Positions 1 through 9,316 of a DNA stretch of 50,692 bases are shown here, piece by piece. The DNA is from Elusimicrobiota bacterium. Lineage in GTDB: Bacteria > Elusimicrobiota > Elusimicrobia > UBA1565 > UBA9628. The notes beneath the pieces were generated by a model, which saw only the letters and a list, made by a program, of their open reading frames with translations, was not told the DNA's origin and did no database searches. A program made the position numbers and the translations under genes. Within the stretch, counting starts at the first letter, position 1. Each line of letters starts with the position of its first letter. The DNA lies in the NCBI GenBank assembly GCA_003452935.1, contig DMMY01000032.1, positions 1 through 50,692 on the forward strand, written 5' to 3'.

Positions 1-2
1 CT

Positions 3-842
3 GCGCATTTCGCGCCCGCCGCCCAATCCCTGGGGATATCGAACGTTGAATTTTCCATTCCAGAGGGGACGTCCGGGGATTTTTCTTTCACCATCCCCAA
101 TCAAACCTATCAGAAGGCCGAGACGATCTGGATGCAACTGGTGGGCGGGGCCTATCCGCCGGAGCTCGAGGGCGCGAGTTCCCTGGCCGGTCCCCTGCAG
201 ATCAACCCCGGCGCGCCGGCCCGATTGATCGCCACGGCCAGCCCGACGCGGCTCGCGGCGAATTCCATGGCGACGATATCGGCCCTGGTGACCGACGCCG
301 CGGGCAACGGCACGGCCAATGTCGACGTCTCCGTCCAGATACAGCAGGGGTCGGGCCGGCTGCGCGTCGCGGGCCTGGACGTGCTGCAGACTCAGGCCGC
401 GACGAATGCCTCCGGCTCGGCATCGTTCGCTTTTGCCAGCGGCAGGATTTCCGAGACCAACAAGGCGCTGGTCTGGACTCTCCCGCCGATTACCTTGCCC
501 TCGGCCGAGGTCAGCATCCTGACTTCCTTGTTGGGAGACCGCGATGTGGCGGCTTATCCCAGTCCGGTGGCCATCACCCAGCGGCCCTTGACCATCGAAT
601 ATCGTCTCGATTTTGACAGCGACGTGCTTTTGAGGATTACCGATCTTTTCGGTCGCGAAATATGGCGCACGAGCATGAGCGCGGGTTCGGCGGGCGGACT
701 GCAGGGCTTCAACACGCTCACCTGGGACGGCCGCGGCAGCAGCGGCCGGATCGTGGCGGCGGGCGTTTACGGGCTGCATCTTGAGATAAAAGCCAACGGG
801 CAGACTACCAAGACTTCCACCCGCTTCGGAGTGAGGAAGTAG
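3..842 (+). CDS. Secreted Ig-like protein with FlgD-like C-terminal domain (5' end cut off)
   Basis: The frame is open from the first bases of the window to the TAG at 840-842, so the true start lies upstream. About 279 residues are visible. The middle part reads like a bacterial Ig-like (invasin/Big-type) domain of beta strands with repeated Ala/Thr/Val. The last 80 residues form a FlgD-type Ig module: a strand pair ending in ITDLFGREIW, then LTWDGRGSSG and a G-V-Y near the end. Such C-terminal modules are common on secreted proteins of FCB and related phyla, where they act as structural or sorting domains. The same W-D-G motif recurs in the genes at 7126, 8028 and (as W-S-G) 31982. The exact function is unknown. 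A gap of 67 bases separates it from the next gene. Confidence 0.75.
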   Translation, partial: AHFAPAAQSLGISNVEFSIPEGTSGDFSFTIPNQTYQKAETIWMQLVGGAYPPELEGASSLAGPLQINPGAPARLIATASPTRLAANSMATISALVTDAAGNGTANVDVSVQIQQGSGRLRVAGLDVLQTQAATNASGSASFAFASGRISETNKALVWTLPPITLPSAEVSILTSLLGDRDVAAYPSPVAITQRPLTIEYRLDFDSDVLLRITDLFGREIWRTSMSAGSAGGLQGFNTLTWDGRGSSGRIVAAGVYGLHLEIKANGQTTKTSTRFGVRK

Positions 843-909
843 ACCGTATGCCGGCACTTGGCTTGGGGCAGCCGGTGCGGCGGATTCTTGGATGGAAAGG
901 AAGGTTAAG

Positions 910-1383
910 ATGATAGCGAGAAAACGATACTTGATTCTGCCGGACTTTCAGTTCCGGATGATCAGGCACTGGATATTCCTGGTCGTCCTGACCGCGTTGG
1001 CCAGCAATTTGATCACGCTGGCCTTTGTCTGGCGCCAAGACCAGGCCAAGGGCGGGAGATTGTATTTTGTCCCCGACCAGGCCAACTCCTATCCCATCCT
1101 TGTCGACCCTCCCAGCGTGAAGCACATGGACATAGTGTTTCCTCCGCTCATGGTGGCCTTGGGGTTGGCCTGCCTGTTGTCCATCGGAGCCGGCATCTTC
1201 TATTCTCACCGCTTGGCCGGGCCGATCTATCGCATCCGCAAGACTTTGCGCGAAGCCCAAGCCGGCCGGCGGGTCGAACCGATCATCCTGCGCAAGAACG
1301 ATGAATTCAAGGAACTGGCGGAGGACGTGAATTCCATCCTGGGCCGCCTGCCGGCCGCGGATGGCGCCGACGAGAAGATATGA
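910..1383 (+). CDS. Two-TM membrane protein with HAMP-like domain
   Basis: A 157-residue protein. I chose the ATG at 910 because AAAGGAAGG lies 5 bases upstream; an in-frame ATG at 892 would add six residues and lacks a good ribosome site. A first TM helix (about residues 19-40) is followed by a short external loop of about 40 residues and a second helix (about 78-97). A HAMP-like linker follows, with the S-H-R-x-A-G-P-I-Y-R motif and a later N-D-E-F-K-E-L segment. There is no kinase, cyclase or methyl-accepting output domain, so it may pass a signal to a separate partner or be structural. Its stop overlaps the start of the TPR gene by 4 bases (ATGA), so it probably belongs to the motor operon. 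Confidence 0.75.
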   Translation: MIARKRYLILPDFQFRMIRHWIFLVVLTALASNLITLAFVWRQDQAKGGRLYFVPDQANSYPILVDPPSVKHMDIVFPPLMVALGLACLLSIGAGIFYSHRLAGPIYRIRKTLREAQAGRRVEPIILRKNDEFKELAEDVNSILGRLPAADGADEKI

Positions 1384-4300
1384 CTCCGAATCCTCAACGA
1401 AAGTCGTTGACGTCACTTGGGCCGCGAAGGCCGCTTGGCGGCCGCGCTGGCGCGGGATGGCCACTGGCCCGAGCCGGGACCGCCGTGATTCTCGCGCTGA
1501 CGCTGGCGGCCTCCGCCGTTGCCAATGAAAGCGAGCTCAAGGCCGCGCGGGAGAACAAGGCCTGGGACCTCATCAAAGGGGCGGTCGCGGATCATCCGAC
1601 TAGTCAAATCCTGGAATACCTGAAGCGTTTCGTAGCGGCCTATCCCAAGGGGCGCCATCTTTGCGACGCGCAATACGCCGCGGCCGAGACCTACTACCAG
1701 ATGAGAAGATATAAGGAAGCGTTCCCCTTTTATCAGTACATCATCGAACATGAGGACTCGGCCCATCTTCAAGACGCTTGGCTGCGTCTCGGCGAGATCC
1801 ACTACAACGCGGGAGACATCGCGAAAGCCCGCAAGGCGTGGCGGCGGCTGGACAAGTCGTTCGGCAAATCACTGCTGAGCGCGGAAGCTCTTTTCGGCAT
1901 GGCGCTGTGCGCCCTCCATGAAAAGGATTACCGCGAAGTCGATAAGATATTGACGAAATTGGGCAACAAGTATCCCTCTTATAAGGACTTGGCCAAGGTG
2001 CGCGAGCTTCGGGGAATCATGCAATTCAACAAGCGCGACTTCCCCGGGGCCATAGGCGTGCTGACGGGCATCGAGACGCCGGTGGCGGCATTTTACCGGG
2101 GCATGAGCTACTTTTACCAGAAACAGTACCAAGATGCGGCGGAGTCTTTCCATAGTTTGGGGAAAATGCCGGAAAACGACTATGCCGAGATTGGAGGCTT
2201 CCTGAAAGCCGAATGCTTCCGGATGGTCCGCAACGACGCCCTTTCGGCCGAGGCTTACCAGGCATTTCTCAACGACCATCCGGAAAGCCGCTTGCGTCCA
2301 TATGCCACCATGCATCTGGCGCGGGCCCTCAACGAACTGGGCCAAGGGCTTGAGGCGGAGGTCTTGTTGCGGCGTTTGCGGCAGGATGCCAAGGCCAACG
2401 ATGTACGCGCCGAAGCCCTGCATCTGGAGGTTGAGATCGCGGCGCGCATGGGAGAGTACAGACGGGCCAAGGAGCTGCTGCAGCGCGAGTTGCCCTCGGC
2501 CGACGCCAAGCATCCGGACCAGTACGCCCATACCTATGTCCTATTGGGCTACTATCTGCTCAAGGTGGGCAAGCTTCAGGAGGCCGCCGAAGCCATGATG
2601 GACCTGGTGCGTAAATCCCCGGGACACTCCGTGGGCGCGGTGGCCTATGTCCTGGCTGGGCAGTCGGCTTATCACCATGAGAACTGGCACGCCGCCATCT
2701 CAGCCTTCGAAACGGCCCTGCTCAAATATGAGTACGGGGCGCTCTCCGACATGGCCATGGCCATGATGCTGGCCTCGTATTATAACGCCGGCAACTACCA
2801 GGAACTGGTGACTCACGCCAAAAGGGTCATGGGCGTGACCTCCTCCGCCTATTCCGCGCAGGAGGTGCAATGGCGGTCGCAGAGCCATTTCCTGATCGCG
2901 GAGGCCTATTATCGCCTCAAGCAATTTACCGAGGCCTCGCGATTTTACGAGCTCGCCATGCGCGAGCCGTCGCTGGCGTCCCAAGCGCAGTTGTATTTGG
3001 CCTGGTCCAGGTACCACGAAGGCCAATACGGCGAATCCTTGAAGCTGGCTCGGGAGGTCCTCAGGAGGCCGGGGATGACGGATATGTTCCGGGCCAGCGC
3101 CCATTTCCTCATGGCCAGCAGCTACTTCAACGAGAAGAACTATGACGCTTCCATCGAGTCGTTTCACAGCTTCCGGAAGAATTTCGCCAAGGACGTCCAT
3201 GTGCCCGAGACTTGGCTGCACGAGGGTTGGGCCCACCGGCAGAAAGGACACCATGGAGACGCGCTCGTGGCCTGGGGTCGTCTGGTCTCGCTTTTCCCGG
3301 AGCATCCCTTGGCTCAAAAGGCCCAGATTCAGATCGGACGCCTCTATTTCCAGGCCCGCAAGTACAATGAAACCGTCAAGATGGCCAATGAATTCCTGAC
3401 CCGCTGGCCGAGTTCGCCCTCGGCCGTGGAGGCCCAATGGCTCTTGGCGCAAAGCTACTACAACGCTCGCCAGGATGACGCGGCCATCAAGGCCTTTACC
3501 GACTTTCTGCTGCGCTTCCCCGGCGACGACCGACGCGACGGCGCCGTCAACGCTCTCATGCAGACGCGTTTCCGGCGGGCCTCGCAATCCAAGGATCTTC
3601 GCCTCCTGGCCGATTTCGTGAAGAGCTATCCGAAGAGCAGTCTGGCCGCCGAGGCTCAGTACCAGTTGGGCCAAGCCGCTTATGAAAGCCAGAATTGGGG
3701 CGGGTCCATCCAGGCCTTCCGCAAGCTGATGCTGGATTATCCGGGGACCTCGCAGGCTCCCTTGGCCTTGATCGCCGTGGCCCATGCCCAGGAGCGCCTC
3801 AAGAAATACGACGCCGCGGTCAATGAATACAAGAGCGTGATGGAACTTTTCCCGCTGACGCCCCTGGCTCTGGACGCGGCCATGCGCTCGGGAGCCCTTT
3901 ATTTCAACATGGGCAAATACCAAGACGCGGCCAACAGCTTCCGGTACGTCGTCGAGCGCGAGGCTCCCAAGGAGGTCCAGAGCAACGCTCTTTTCAACAT
4001 CGGGGTGGCCTTCAAGAAGGCGCGCAGCTATTCGGAATCGATCGAGGCTTTCGAGCGCTTCGTCAACACCTACGCGAACGATGTGCGGTCGATAGACGCC
4101 CTCCTGGAGGTCGCCGCTCTCTACCGCGTCATGGAGCAGACCGGCCAGTCGATAGCGACCTATGAGCGGATATTGAAGCGGGAGGATATCATCGCGCCGG
4201 TGAGGATGACCGTCTGTAATCAGATCGGCGAGGTTCTCAAGTCCATGGGCGACAAGGATAAGGCCATAGAAGCCTACGCGCAGCTTATCGCCTTGACTCC

Positions 4301-4556
4301 GGCGGACCAGGATGCCCGGCTCGTGGGCTTGGCGCAGTTGGCCGCGCTTTACGAGGAAAAGGAGCTTTGGGACAAGGCGCTGGAGGTCTACGGCCATATC
4401 CAGAGCAGCGGCGGACAGGCGGACTGGGTCCGTTCCGCGGCCAAGCGCGCCAAGGAGATCAATGGGTTCCTGGAGTCGCAGAAAGCCGGCGAGGCGGCGG
4501 CCTCCGCCTCCGGCGCGGTAGAGAATGGCGCGGCGGGAGAAGGCGCAAAACCTTAG
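1380..4556 (+). CDS. Giant periplasmic TPR-repeat protein, motor cluster A
   Basis: A 1058-residue protein with a long basic N-terminus, a hydrophobic export segment (about residues 31-47, ending ASAVA) and then almost continuous tetratricopeptide-like repeats to about residue 1030. The repeats show the usual A-x-x-x-x-G-x-x-Y-x-x-A-Y patterns and recurrent F-x-x-x-Y-P-x-S-x-x-A linkers, as in the YbgF/CpoB and BamD class. The C-terminus is a short Ala/Gly/Ser tail. It probably acts as a periplasmic scaffold for the TolQ/TolR/TonB proteins encoded immediately downstream. A protein of the same size and layout (1111 residues) heads cluster B at 26052. The long N-region before the hydrophobic stretch is unusual for a signal peptide and may act as an anchor. 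Confidence 0.85.
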   Translation: MTPNPQRKSLTSLGPRRPLGGRAGAGWPLARAGTAVILALTLAASAVANESELKAARENKAWDLIKGAVADHPTSQILEYLKRFVAAYPKGRHLCDAQYAAAETYYQMRRYKEAFPFYQYIIEHEDSAHLQDAWLRLGEIHYNAGDIAKARKAWRRLDKSFGKSLLSAEALFGMALCALHEKDYREVDKILTKLGNKYPSYKDLAKVRELRGIMQFNKRDFPGAIGVLTGIETPVAAFYRGMSYFYQKQYQDAAESFHSLGKMPENDYAEIGGFLKAECFRMVRNDALSAEAYQAFLNDHPESRLRPYATMHLARALNELGQGLEAEVLLRRLRQDAKANDVRAEALHLEVEIAARMGEYRRAKELLQRELPSADAKHPDQYAHTYVLLGYYLLKVGKLQEAAEAMMDLVRKSPGHSVGAVAYVLAGQSAYHHENWHAAISAFETALLKYEYGALSDMAMAMMLASYYNAGNYQELVTHAKRVMGVTSSAYSAQEVQWRSQSHFLIAEAYYRLKQFTEASRFYELAMREPSLASQAQLYLAWSRYHEGQYGESLKLAREVLRRPGMTDMFRASAHFLMASSYFNEKNYDASIESFHSFRKNFAKDVHVPETWLHEGWAHRQKGHHGDALVAWGRLVSLFPEHPLAQKAQIQIGRLYFQARKYNETVKMANEFLTRWPSSPSAVEAQWLLAQSYYNARQDDAAIKAFTDFLLRFPGDDRRDGAVNALMQTRFRRASQSKDLRLLADFVKSYPKSSLAAEAQYQLGQAAYESQNWGGSIQAFRKLMLDYPGTSQAPLALIAVAHAQERLKKYDAAVNEYKSVMELFPLTPLALDAAMRSGALYFNMGKYQDAANSFRYVVEREAPKEVQSNALFNIGVAFKKARSYSESIEAFERFVNTYANDVRSIDALLEVAALYRVMEQTGQSIATYERILKREDIIAPVRMTVCNQIGEVLKSMGDKDKAIEAYAQLIALTPADQDARLVGLAQLAALYEEKELWDKALEVYGHIQSSGGQADWVRSAAKRAKEINGFLESQKAGEAAASASGAVENGAAGEGAKP

Positions 4557-4566
4557 AGGAGGGGAT

Positions 4567-5244
4567 ATGGATTTCGGCTCGATGTTCGGCGGCATGGCGG
4601 CCTTTCGCAACGTGCATTCGGTGTTGATCCTGGGGGTCTTGGTGCTCTGCTCGGTGGTGTGCCTGGCCTTCATCGTCGAGAGGCTGCTGTATTTTTGGCG
4701 CATCAAGCTCAACCCCGAGGAAGCCTTGCTGCGCATACGCAGCAGCCTGCTGGCGGGGAGGATCGAGGACGCCTTGAACCTTTTGGGCGACGTCAAGGGC
4801 AATCCCATCCTGGCGGTGATCCAGGCCGGGGTCAAGAACAGCCATATGCCCAGGGAACAGATGGCCGAGATGATGCGCATCTGCCAGATGAAGCAGAGGG
4901 CCAACATGGAGAGGAACCTTACGGTCCTTGGGACGCTGGGCAACACGGCGCCGTTCATCGGCCTGCTGGGCACGGTGATGGGCATCATCCAGGCGTTCCG
5001 TGATCTGGCCGGAGCCCAGGCCTCGGCCAACGGGGCCAGCGTGGTGGCGGTCGGCATCGCCGAGGCCTTGGTGGCCACGGCGGCCGGGCTCATGGTGGCG
5101 ATTCCCGCCGTCGTCTTTTATAACGTATTCCTCAAGAAGGTCAAGCGGATATGGACTGAGATGGAGGTCGCGGCCATGGAAATGATGGCCCTGATGGCTC
5201 TGCAGGCGAAGGATCCCGCGTCCGGAGGCCGCAATGCAGGCTAG
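4567..5244 (+). CDS. TolQ/ExbB/MotA-type proton channel subunit, cluster A
   Basis: A 225-residue inner-membrane protein with three TM segments: about residues 16-38, 125-150 and 163-188. The family core is present: GNTAPFIGLLGTVMGI in TM2, and AEALVATAAGLMVAIPAV in TM3. The two conserved pore threonines fall in these segments. The family forms pentameric channels that couple proton flow to work on periplasmic partners through TolR/ExbD. The start at 4567 follows AGAGGAGGGG closely; a longer frame from 4525 would run inside the previous gene and is rejected. The next gene overlaps by 11 bases. Its paralogue is at 29409. Confidence 0.93.
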   Translation: MDFGSMFGGMAAFRNVHSVLILGVLVLCSVVCLAFIVERLLYFWRIKLNPEEALLRIRSSLLAGRIEDALNLLGDVKGNPILAVIQAGVKNSHMPREQMAEMMRICQMKQRANMERNLTVLGTLGNTAPFIGLLGTVMGIIQAFRDLAGAQASANGASVVAVGIAEALVATAAGLMVAIPAVVFYNVFLKKVKRIWTEMEVAAMEMMALMALQAKDPASGGRNAG

Positions 5245-5653
5245 CTCCGCGCAAGAAGAGCCCATCACCGCCATCAATATCACTCCTTTGGTGGATGTGG
5301 CGCTGGTTCTGGTCATTATCTTCATGGTGACCTTGCCGTATCTCATGGAAAAGGCCCTCCGGGTCCGCGCTTCCAACGACAAGGTCGTGGCCGTTTCGTC
5401 GATCACGGAGCCGATCCTGGTGGAACTGTCCCAGACGGGCCTCACCGTCGAGGGGAGGCTGGTCCCCGTTGTCGAGTTGGCCGGGGTCCTGCGCGCCATG
5501 ATGGCGGAGCGCAAGTCCGGGGCGGTTTCCGTCCTGGCCCAGCGCCAAGTCTCGCATGGGCGGGTCATAGAGGTGCTCGACTGCGCGATGGCGGCCGGGG
5601 CCCAGGAGCTCGATCTGCTGGACCCCTCGGAGGAAAGCCATGGTCCAAGTTGA
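5234..5653 (+). CDS. TolR/ExbD-type subunit 1, cluster A
   Basis: A 139-residue protein with a short cytosolic N-terminus, one TM helix (about residues 20-38) and a periplasmic domain. The TM contains TPLVDVALVLVIIFM, including the membrane aspartate that carries protons in this family. GGAGG at 5224-5228 is the ribosome site, and the start lies inside the end of the tolQ-like gene. The gene overlaps the second tolR-like gene by 14 bases, so the two are probably translationally coupled. Two different TolR-type proteins next to one TolQ also occur in the Myxococcus AglRQS motor; whether this motor works the same way is inference. Confidence 0.92.
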   Translation: MQASSAQEEPITAINITPLVDVALVLVIIFMVTLPYLMEKALRVRASNDKVVAVSSITEPILVELSQTGLTVEGRLVPVVELAGVLRAMMAERKSGAVSVLAQRQVSHGRVIEVLDCAMAAGAQELDLLDPSEESHGPS

Positions 5654-6089
5654 CCTCGGCGACGAGGATATCATCAGCGAGATCAACCTGACGCCGCTGG
5701 TGGACGTGTCCTTGGTGCTGGTCATCATCTTCATGGTGGTGGCGCCCTTTTTCAGCCAGATTCTCAAGCCCTTGCTCTTGCCGGCCTCCTCCCGTGCGAC
5801 TTTGAGCGAGCAGAACTGCGTCAAGGTTTCCATTTTCCCTGACGGAACCCTGGCCGTGGGCGCGGCCTTGATCGCCGAGGCAAAACTGGCCGAAGCGCTG
5901 CAGCTGGAATTGACCTTGGGCAAGCGGCCCTGGGCGTTGGTGCGCGCCGGAACCGACGTCTCCAGCGGCCGGGTGATGGACATCGTCAAGGAACTCAAGC
6001 GCGCCGGCATCGAGAGGATCGCCTTTGCCGCGCAGCCCAAAGCGATCGAATCCCCAGGCCCGGCCGAGGCGGCGCAGAGGACTCCATGA
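5640..6089 (+). CDS. TolR/ExbD-type subunit 2, cluster A
   Basis: A 149-residue single-pass protein. Its TM region carries TPLVDVSLVLVIIFM with the conserved proton-carrying Asp, preceded by an acidic N-terminus with DLGDEDIISEIN. The periplasmic part (about residues 60-140) has the usual TolR/ExbD alternation of strands and helices, ending in a segment on a helix with IVKELKRAGIERIAF. It differs clearly in sequence from subunit 1, so the pair is not a recent copy. The start follows GGAGGAAAGCC. Its TGA overlaps the ATG of the TonB-like gene by 4 bases. Confidence 0.92.
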   Translation: MVQVDLGDEDIISEINLTPLVDVSLVLVIIFMVVAPFFSQILKPLLLPASSRATLSEQNCVKVSIFPDGTLAVGAALIAEAKLAEALQLELTLGKRPWALVRAGTDVSSGRVMDIVKELKRAGIERIAFAAQPKAIESPGPAEAAQRTP

Positions 6090-7129
6090 GCCTAGCCGAG
6101 GAAGCCTTTTTTTTCCTGGCCGAGCAGCGCGACGAGCCCAGCCGCTGGGGCCGGCCCATGACCTATTCCGTGGTCATGCATTTGGCTCTGCTGCTCTGCG
6201 TGCCCGTCGGCCTCCAGATGCAGGCCAAGCTGCCGCCTCCGGAACCGGTTCGCGTTTGGGAGATCCGCGTCATGGGCGCAAAGGATCTGGCCCTCAAGGG
6301 GACCGGCAACGATTTCAGCGTCGGACCTCGTCCGGAAAAAATCCTGGCGACGCCTCCCCGGAGCGTGTCCGGTCCGAAGCGCCGCGGCGCGGCTCGCATC
6401 GCCCGGACCGTGGGGATATCTCCCAAAGCTCCGAGAGAAGTCCCCCGTTTGGCCGCCGCCGGCCCGATCTTCGGGCGCAGCCTGCGCGTCGCCGAGGCGG
6501 GCGTGGGGCGGGAGAAGATATACGTCTCGGGAAGCGCGGCCCGGCTGCCCGGGCCGCCTCGGGGCGGCGGGCCGGCCGGGGAGAGGCTGGCGGGAGCGCC
6601 CGGAGACGCTATCGACCTTAGGCCTAAAGGAGGAGTGGATGGGGCTCCGGGCGGGACCGGGAGATATATCGGCGGCGGAGAGGGCTCGATTAACGGCGGG
6701 GCGAGCCTGCAGAGGAAGGGGGAGTCCATTTTGGTGGACTATCCTTCCCAGGGCCAGGCGCCGCTCGTGGCCAAGCGGGAAACCGTGGATATGCCTGAAG
6801 CTCCGGATACATTCTTCTCCATCCGCGGCCCCCTGAGTCACAGGAAGATACTGAGCATGTCCTTGCCCAAATATCCCCGCTGGGCCGAGGAATCCGGAGT
6901 GGAGGCCCAGATATCGATGAAGCTTTTCGTGACCCCCAACGGCGTCGTCAAGCCCGACATATGGATCGAACAGACTTCCGGCTATCCGGAATTCGACGAA
7001 GTGGCGCGCGAGGCGGTCCTCGGCATCAAGTTCGCGCCTCTGTCCCGGGGGGAGTTCCAGCACGAACAGTGGGGGGTGGCGACTTTTAATTTTCGTTTGA
7101 AAAACGCCGCGCAAAGAGGTTTTCGATGA
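6086..7129 (+). CDS. TonB-family energy transducer, cluster A
   Basis: A 347-residue protein with a cytosolic N-terminus of about 27 residues, one TM helix (about residues 27-45), a long low-complexity Pro/Gly/Arg linker and a TonB C-terminal domain (about residues 255-345). The C-terminal domain has the family markers: Y-P-x-W-A-E, a strand with ISMKLFVTPNGVV, then T-S-G-Y-P-E-F-D and a final strand. It should span the periplasm and pass motion of the TolQ/TolR motor to an outer-membrane or cell-wall partner. No TonB-dependent receptor is in the window, which favours a TolA- or Glt-like role. It overlaps the next gene by 4 bases. Confidence 0.88.
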   Translation: MSLAEEAFFFLAEQRDEPSRWGRPMTYSVVMHLALLLCVPVGLQMQAKLPPPEPVRVWEIRVMGAKDLALKGTGNDFSVGPRPEKILATPPRSVSGPKRRGAARIARTVGISPKAPREVPRLAAAGPIFGRSLRVAEAGVGREKIYVSGSAARLPGPPRGGGPAGERLAGAPGDAIDLRPKGGVDGAPGGTGRYIGGGEGSINGGASLQRKGESILVDYPSQGQAPLVAKRETVDMPEAPDTFFSIRGPLSHRKILSMSLPKYPRWAEESGVEAQISMKLFVTPNGVVKPDIWIEQTSGYPEFDEVAREAVLGIKFAPLSRGEFQHEQWGVATFNFRLKNAAQRGFR

Positions 7130-8019
7130 TTCGACTCGTTTCACCCGTGCTCCTGTTCGCTTGTTGTCTGCAGCCGGCCGCGGCCATGGCCGCGGAGGCG
7201 GCCAAGTCGGATCAAGGCGGGAGGCTCGACGAGATCGTGATCGAGGGAGTTCCCCGCATCGAGGTGCATGCCGACAAGCCGGATCAGGTCCCCATCCTCG
7301 ACCCGTCTAAATCGGTTTTGGAGTACTTGTCCAAGCAACTCCATATCCCGGATTTCTCTCCTCAGGTCATGGTGTTTGTCCCGAACTATTTGGCTTCCAA
7401 GCTGGCGTCCTCCCTGCCCATGACTCCCTGGCCCCGGCACCTGGTTTTTCCTCCAATTCTGGACATCATGATCAAGCAGCCCAAGGGCGTTGAAGTGGCT
7501 CGTTGGCGCGTGGTGATCACCGACGACCGGGGAAGCGTCTTTCATGTCCTCAAGGGCAAGGGCCGGCTTCCGGACCGCCTGACTTGGGATGGCCGGGGGC
7601 AGTCCGGGGACATGCTCAAGGTCGGGCATCCCTACGCATATTCGTACCATGTTCTGGACAGCGCTTCGGTCCCCACTTATATCCCCGGCAAGTCCGTCCA
7701 GCTCAACAGCCTGGTTTGCGATCGCTGGGGGCGGACCGTCATTTCCCTTTATACGCCGGCTGTTTTCGATAAGGGACCGAGGATTTCCGCGGAGGGAACG
7801 GCGCTCCTGCGGGAATCCCAGGATGCGCTGCGCTCCGCGGCCACCGGCTCTTTCGAGGTCACGGTTTACGGCGACGACGCGGATTTGGGCAAGCGGCAAG
7901 CCGAGCTCGTCCGCAATAATCTCATCCGGGCCTTGAACATGCAGCCGAATCGGGTCAGGGCGAGGGCCGTGGCCACGCCGAAAGACGGATACGCGCGGAC
8001 GGAGATCGAAACGCGCTGA
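7126..8019 (+). CDS. Periplasmic protein: FlgD-like Ig module plus degenerate OmpA-like C-terminus, cluster A
   Basis: A 297-residue protein with a clear signal peptide (about residues 1-22, ending AAAMA). A central Ig-like module (about residues 120-190) has WRVVITDDRGSVFH and LTWDGRGQSG, the same layout as FlgD-type domains. The last 60 residues resemble the end of an OmpA/Pal domain, with F-E-V-T-V-Y-G-D-D, a helix K-R-Q-A-E-L-V and a final strand T-E-I-E-T-R, but the long peptidoglycan-binding loop is missing. It is the last gene of the core motor cluster and has a paralogue at 31982 in the same position. A Pal-like role without normal wall binding is inference. Confidence 0.7.
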   Translation: MIRLVSPVLLFACCLQPAAAMAAEAAKSDQGGRLDEIVIEGVPRIEVHADKPDQVPILDPSKSVLEYLSKQLHIPDFSPQVMVFVPNYLASKLASSLPMTPWPRHLVFPPILDIMIKQPKGVEVARWRVVITDDRGSVFHVLKGKGRLPDRLTWDGRGQSGDMLKVGHPYAYSYHVLDSASVPTYIPGKSVQLNSLVCDRWGRTVISLYTPAVFDKGPRISAEGTALLRESQDALRSAATGSFEVTVYGDDADLGKRQAELVRNNLIRALNMQPNRVRARAVATPKDGYARTEIETR

Positions 8020-8027
8020 GATGAGCG

Positions 8028-9275
8028 ATGAAGAAATACAGGGTGCTGTTGAAGGTTGCGGCCTTGGCACTCTGGCCGGGGCTGTGCGTCCATGGCGCGA
8101 GCGTCTCGGGCGCGCCTGGTTCCTACCTGGACTTTGCCGGAGGCATCCAGGTCAGCGGCATGGGGCGCGCGTTCGTGGGTCTGGCCGAGGGCGCCGACGC
8201 CGTGGCCTGGAATCCGGCCGGCCTGGCGCTTTTGCGGCCGAACGTGATCGGCTTCATGCACACCCAGACCGCGGAGTCCGCCCGTTTGGACTACCTGGGT
8301 TATGCCCAGCCCATTTATCGCTGGGGCGGGATGGGGCTGTCCTACATGCGTCTGGATTCGGGCTCGCTTCCGGAGACCAACGAGTACAACCAGGAGGTCG
8401 GGAAATTCAGCGACGTGGAGCAGGCCATCATGCTGGGCTATGGAATCACTCCGATGAATCCCTTGTCCGTCGGCGGCACGTTCAAGTTCGCCCAGCAGAA
8501 GGTGAGCGGCTCTTCCGCCAATGGCTGGGGAATGGACCTGGGCCTGCTGGCCCGGTTTCGGAACCATTTTCGTGTGGGCATGCGGGTGCAGAATCTGATC
8601 GCGCCCTCGTTGCGTTACGAGACGGCGCGCGACAGCTTTCCGCGGCTCGTGACCTTGGGCTTGGCCGGCAAGTGGCTCGATGACCGCCTTCTCTTGTCGG
8701 CGGACCTGGAAAAAGGCGCGGACGCGGCGCGCGGGTTCAACTGGCGCCTGGGAGCCGAAGGGACGCTTTGGAAAGTTGCCAAATTGCGCGCCGGCTTCGA
8801 TTTTGCCATGAAGGAGTTTTCCGTGGGCCTGGGCTATCAGTGGGGCCGCAGCGGCGTGGGCATGGCGCTGGGCTCCAGCGAGGCCGGCTTCTCGCAGAAG
8901 GTGGGCATGGACTATGCCTTCGGGGGCTACGACATTATCCTGCGGGCCGAGCCGTTGACTTTTTCGCCGATGGGCTTGAAGAAGAGAACGACGTTCATGA
9001 TCCAGCTCAACCATACCCGGCCCATCGACCACTGGGCGCTGGTGGTGAAAAACGAACAGAACGAAGTGGTCTATCGGGCCGTGGGCAGCGGCGCGCCTCC
9101 GCAGGAGCTGACCTGGGACGGCAAGACCGTATACGGAGGGGTCGTTCCCGTCGGAGCGTATGGCTGCGCTCTGACCGTGACGGACAAGGACGGCCGCGTC
9201 GAGACCACTCCGGTTCAATATGTCCGGGTTCAGTACGGCACCCCGCTGGATAACCTGGAAATGAGCTTCCAGTAG
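8028..9275 (+). CDS. PorV/PorQ-like outer-membrane barrel with FlgD-like Ig tail
   Basis: A 415-residue protein with a signal peptide (to about residue 24). A barrel region follows with the marker G-M-G-R-A-F-V-G-L-A and then DAVAWNPAGLALL, typical of the PorV/PorQ/UPF0164 family of 14-stranded outer-membrane barrels. Alternating hydrophobic strands continue to about residue 315. The last 90 residues are a separate Ig module with LTWDGKTVYGG and V-G-A-Y-G. PorV helps attach type IX secretion cargo in Bacteroidota; no other type IX component is visible here, so the partner is unknown. It begins 8 bases after the cluster A gene and probably belongs to the same operon. Confidence 0.83.
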   Translation: MKKYRVLLKVAALALWPGLCVHGASVSGAPGSYLDFAGGIQVSGMGRAFVGLAEGADAVAWNPAGLALLRPNVIGFMHTQTAESARLDYLGYAQPIYRWGGMGLSYMRLDSGSLPETNEYNQEVGKFSDVEQAIMLGYGITPMNPLSVGGTFKFAQQKVSGSSANGWGMDLGLLARFRNHFRVGMRVQNLIAPSLRYETARDSFPRLVTLGLAGKWLDDRLLLSADLEKGADAARGFNWRLGAEGTLWKVAKLRAGFDFAMKEFSVGLGYQWGRSGVGMALGSSEAGFSQKVGMDYAFGGYDIILRAEPLTFSPMGLKKRTTFMIQLNHTRPIDHWALVVKNEQNEVVYRAVGSGAPPQELTWDGKTVYGGVVPVGAYGCALTVTDKDGRVETTPVQYVRVQYGTPLDNLEMSFQ

Positions 9276-9316
9276 TCTTGGACCTCCGGGCGGGGAATAT
9301 AGTAGTCTAACTCCCG

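Noticed and set aside
8028..9275. Evidence for a complete type IX secretion system
   Set aside because: PorV-like barrels and FlgD-like Ig modules are present, but no PorK/L/M/N, Sov or PorU homologue is in the window, so only the PorV-like call is supported.
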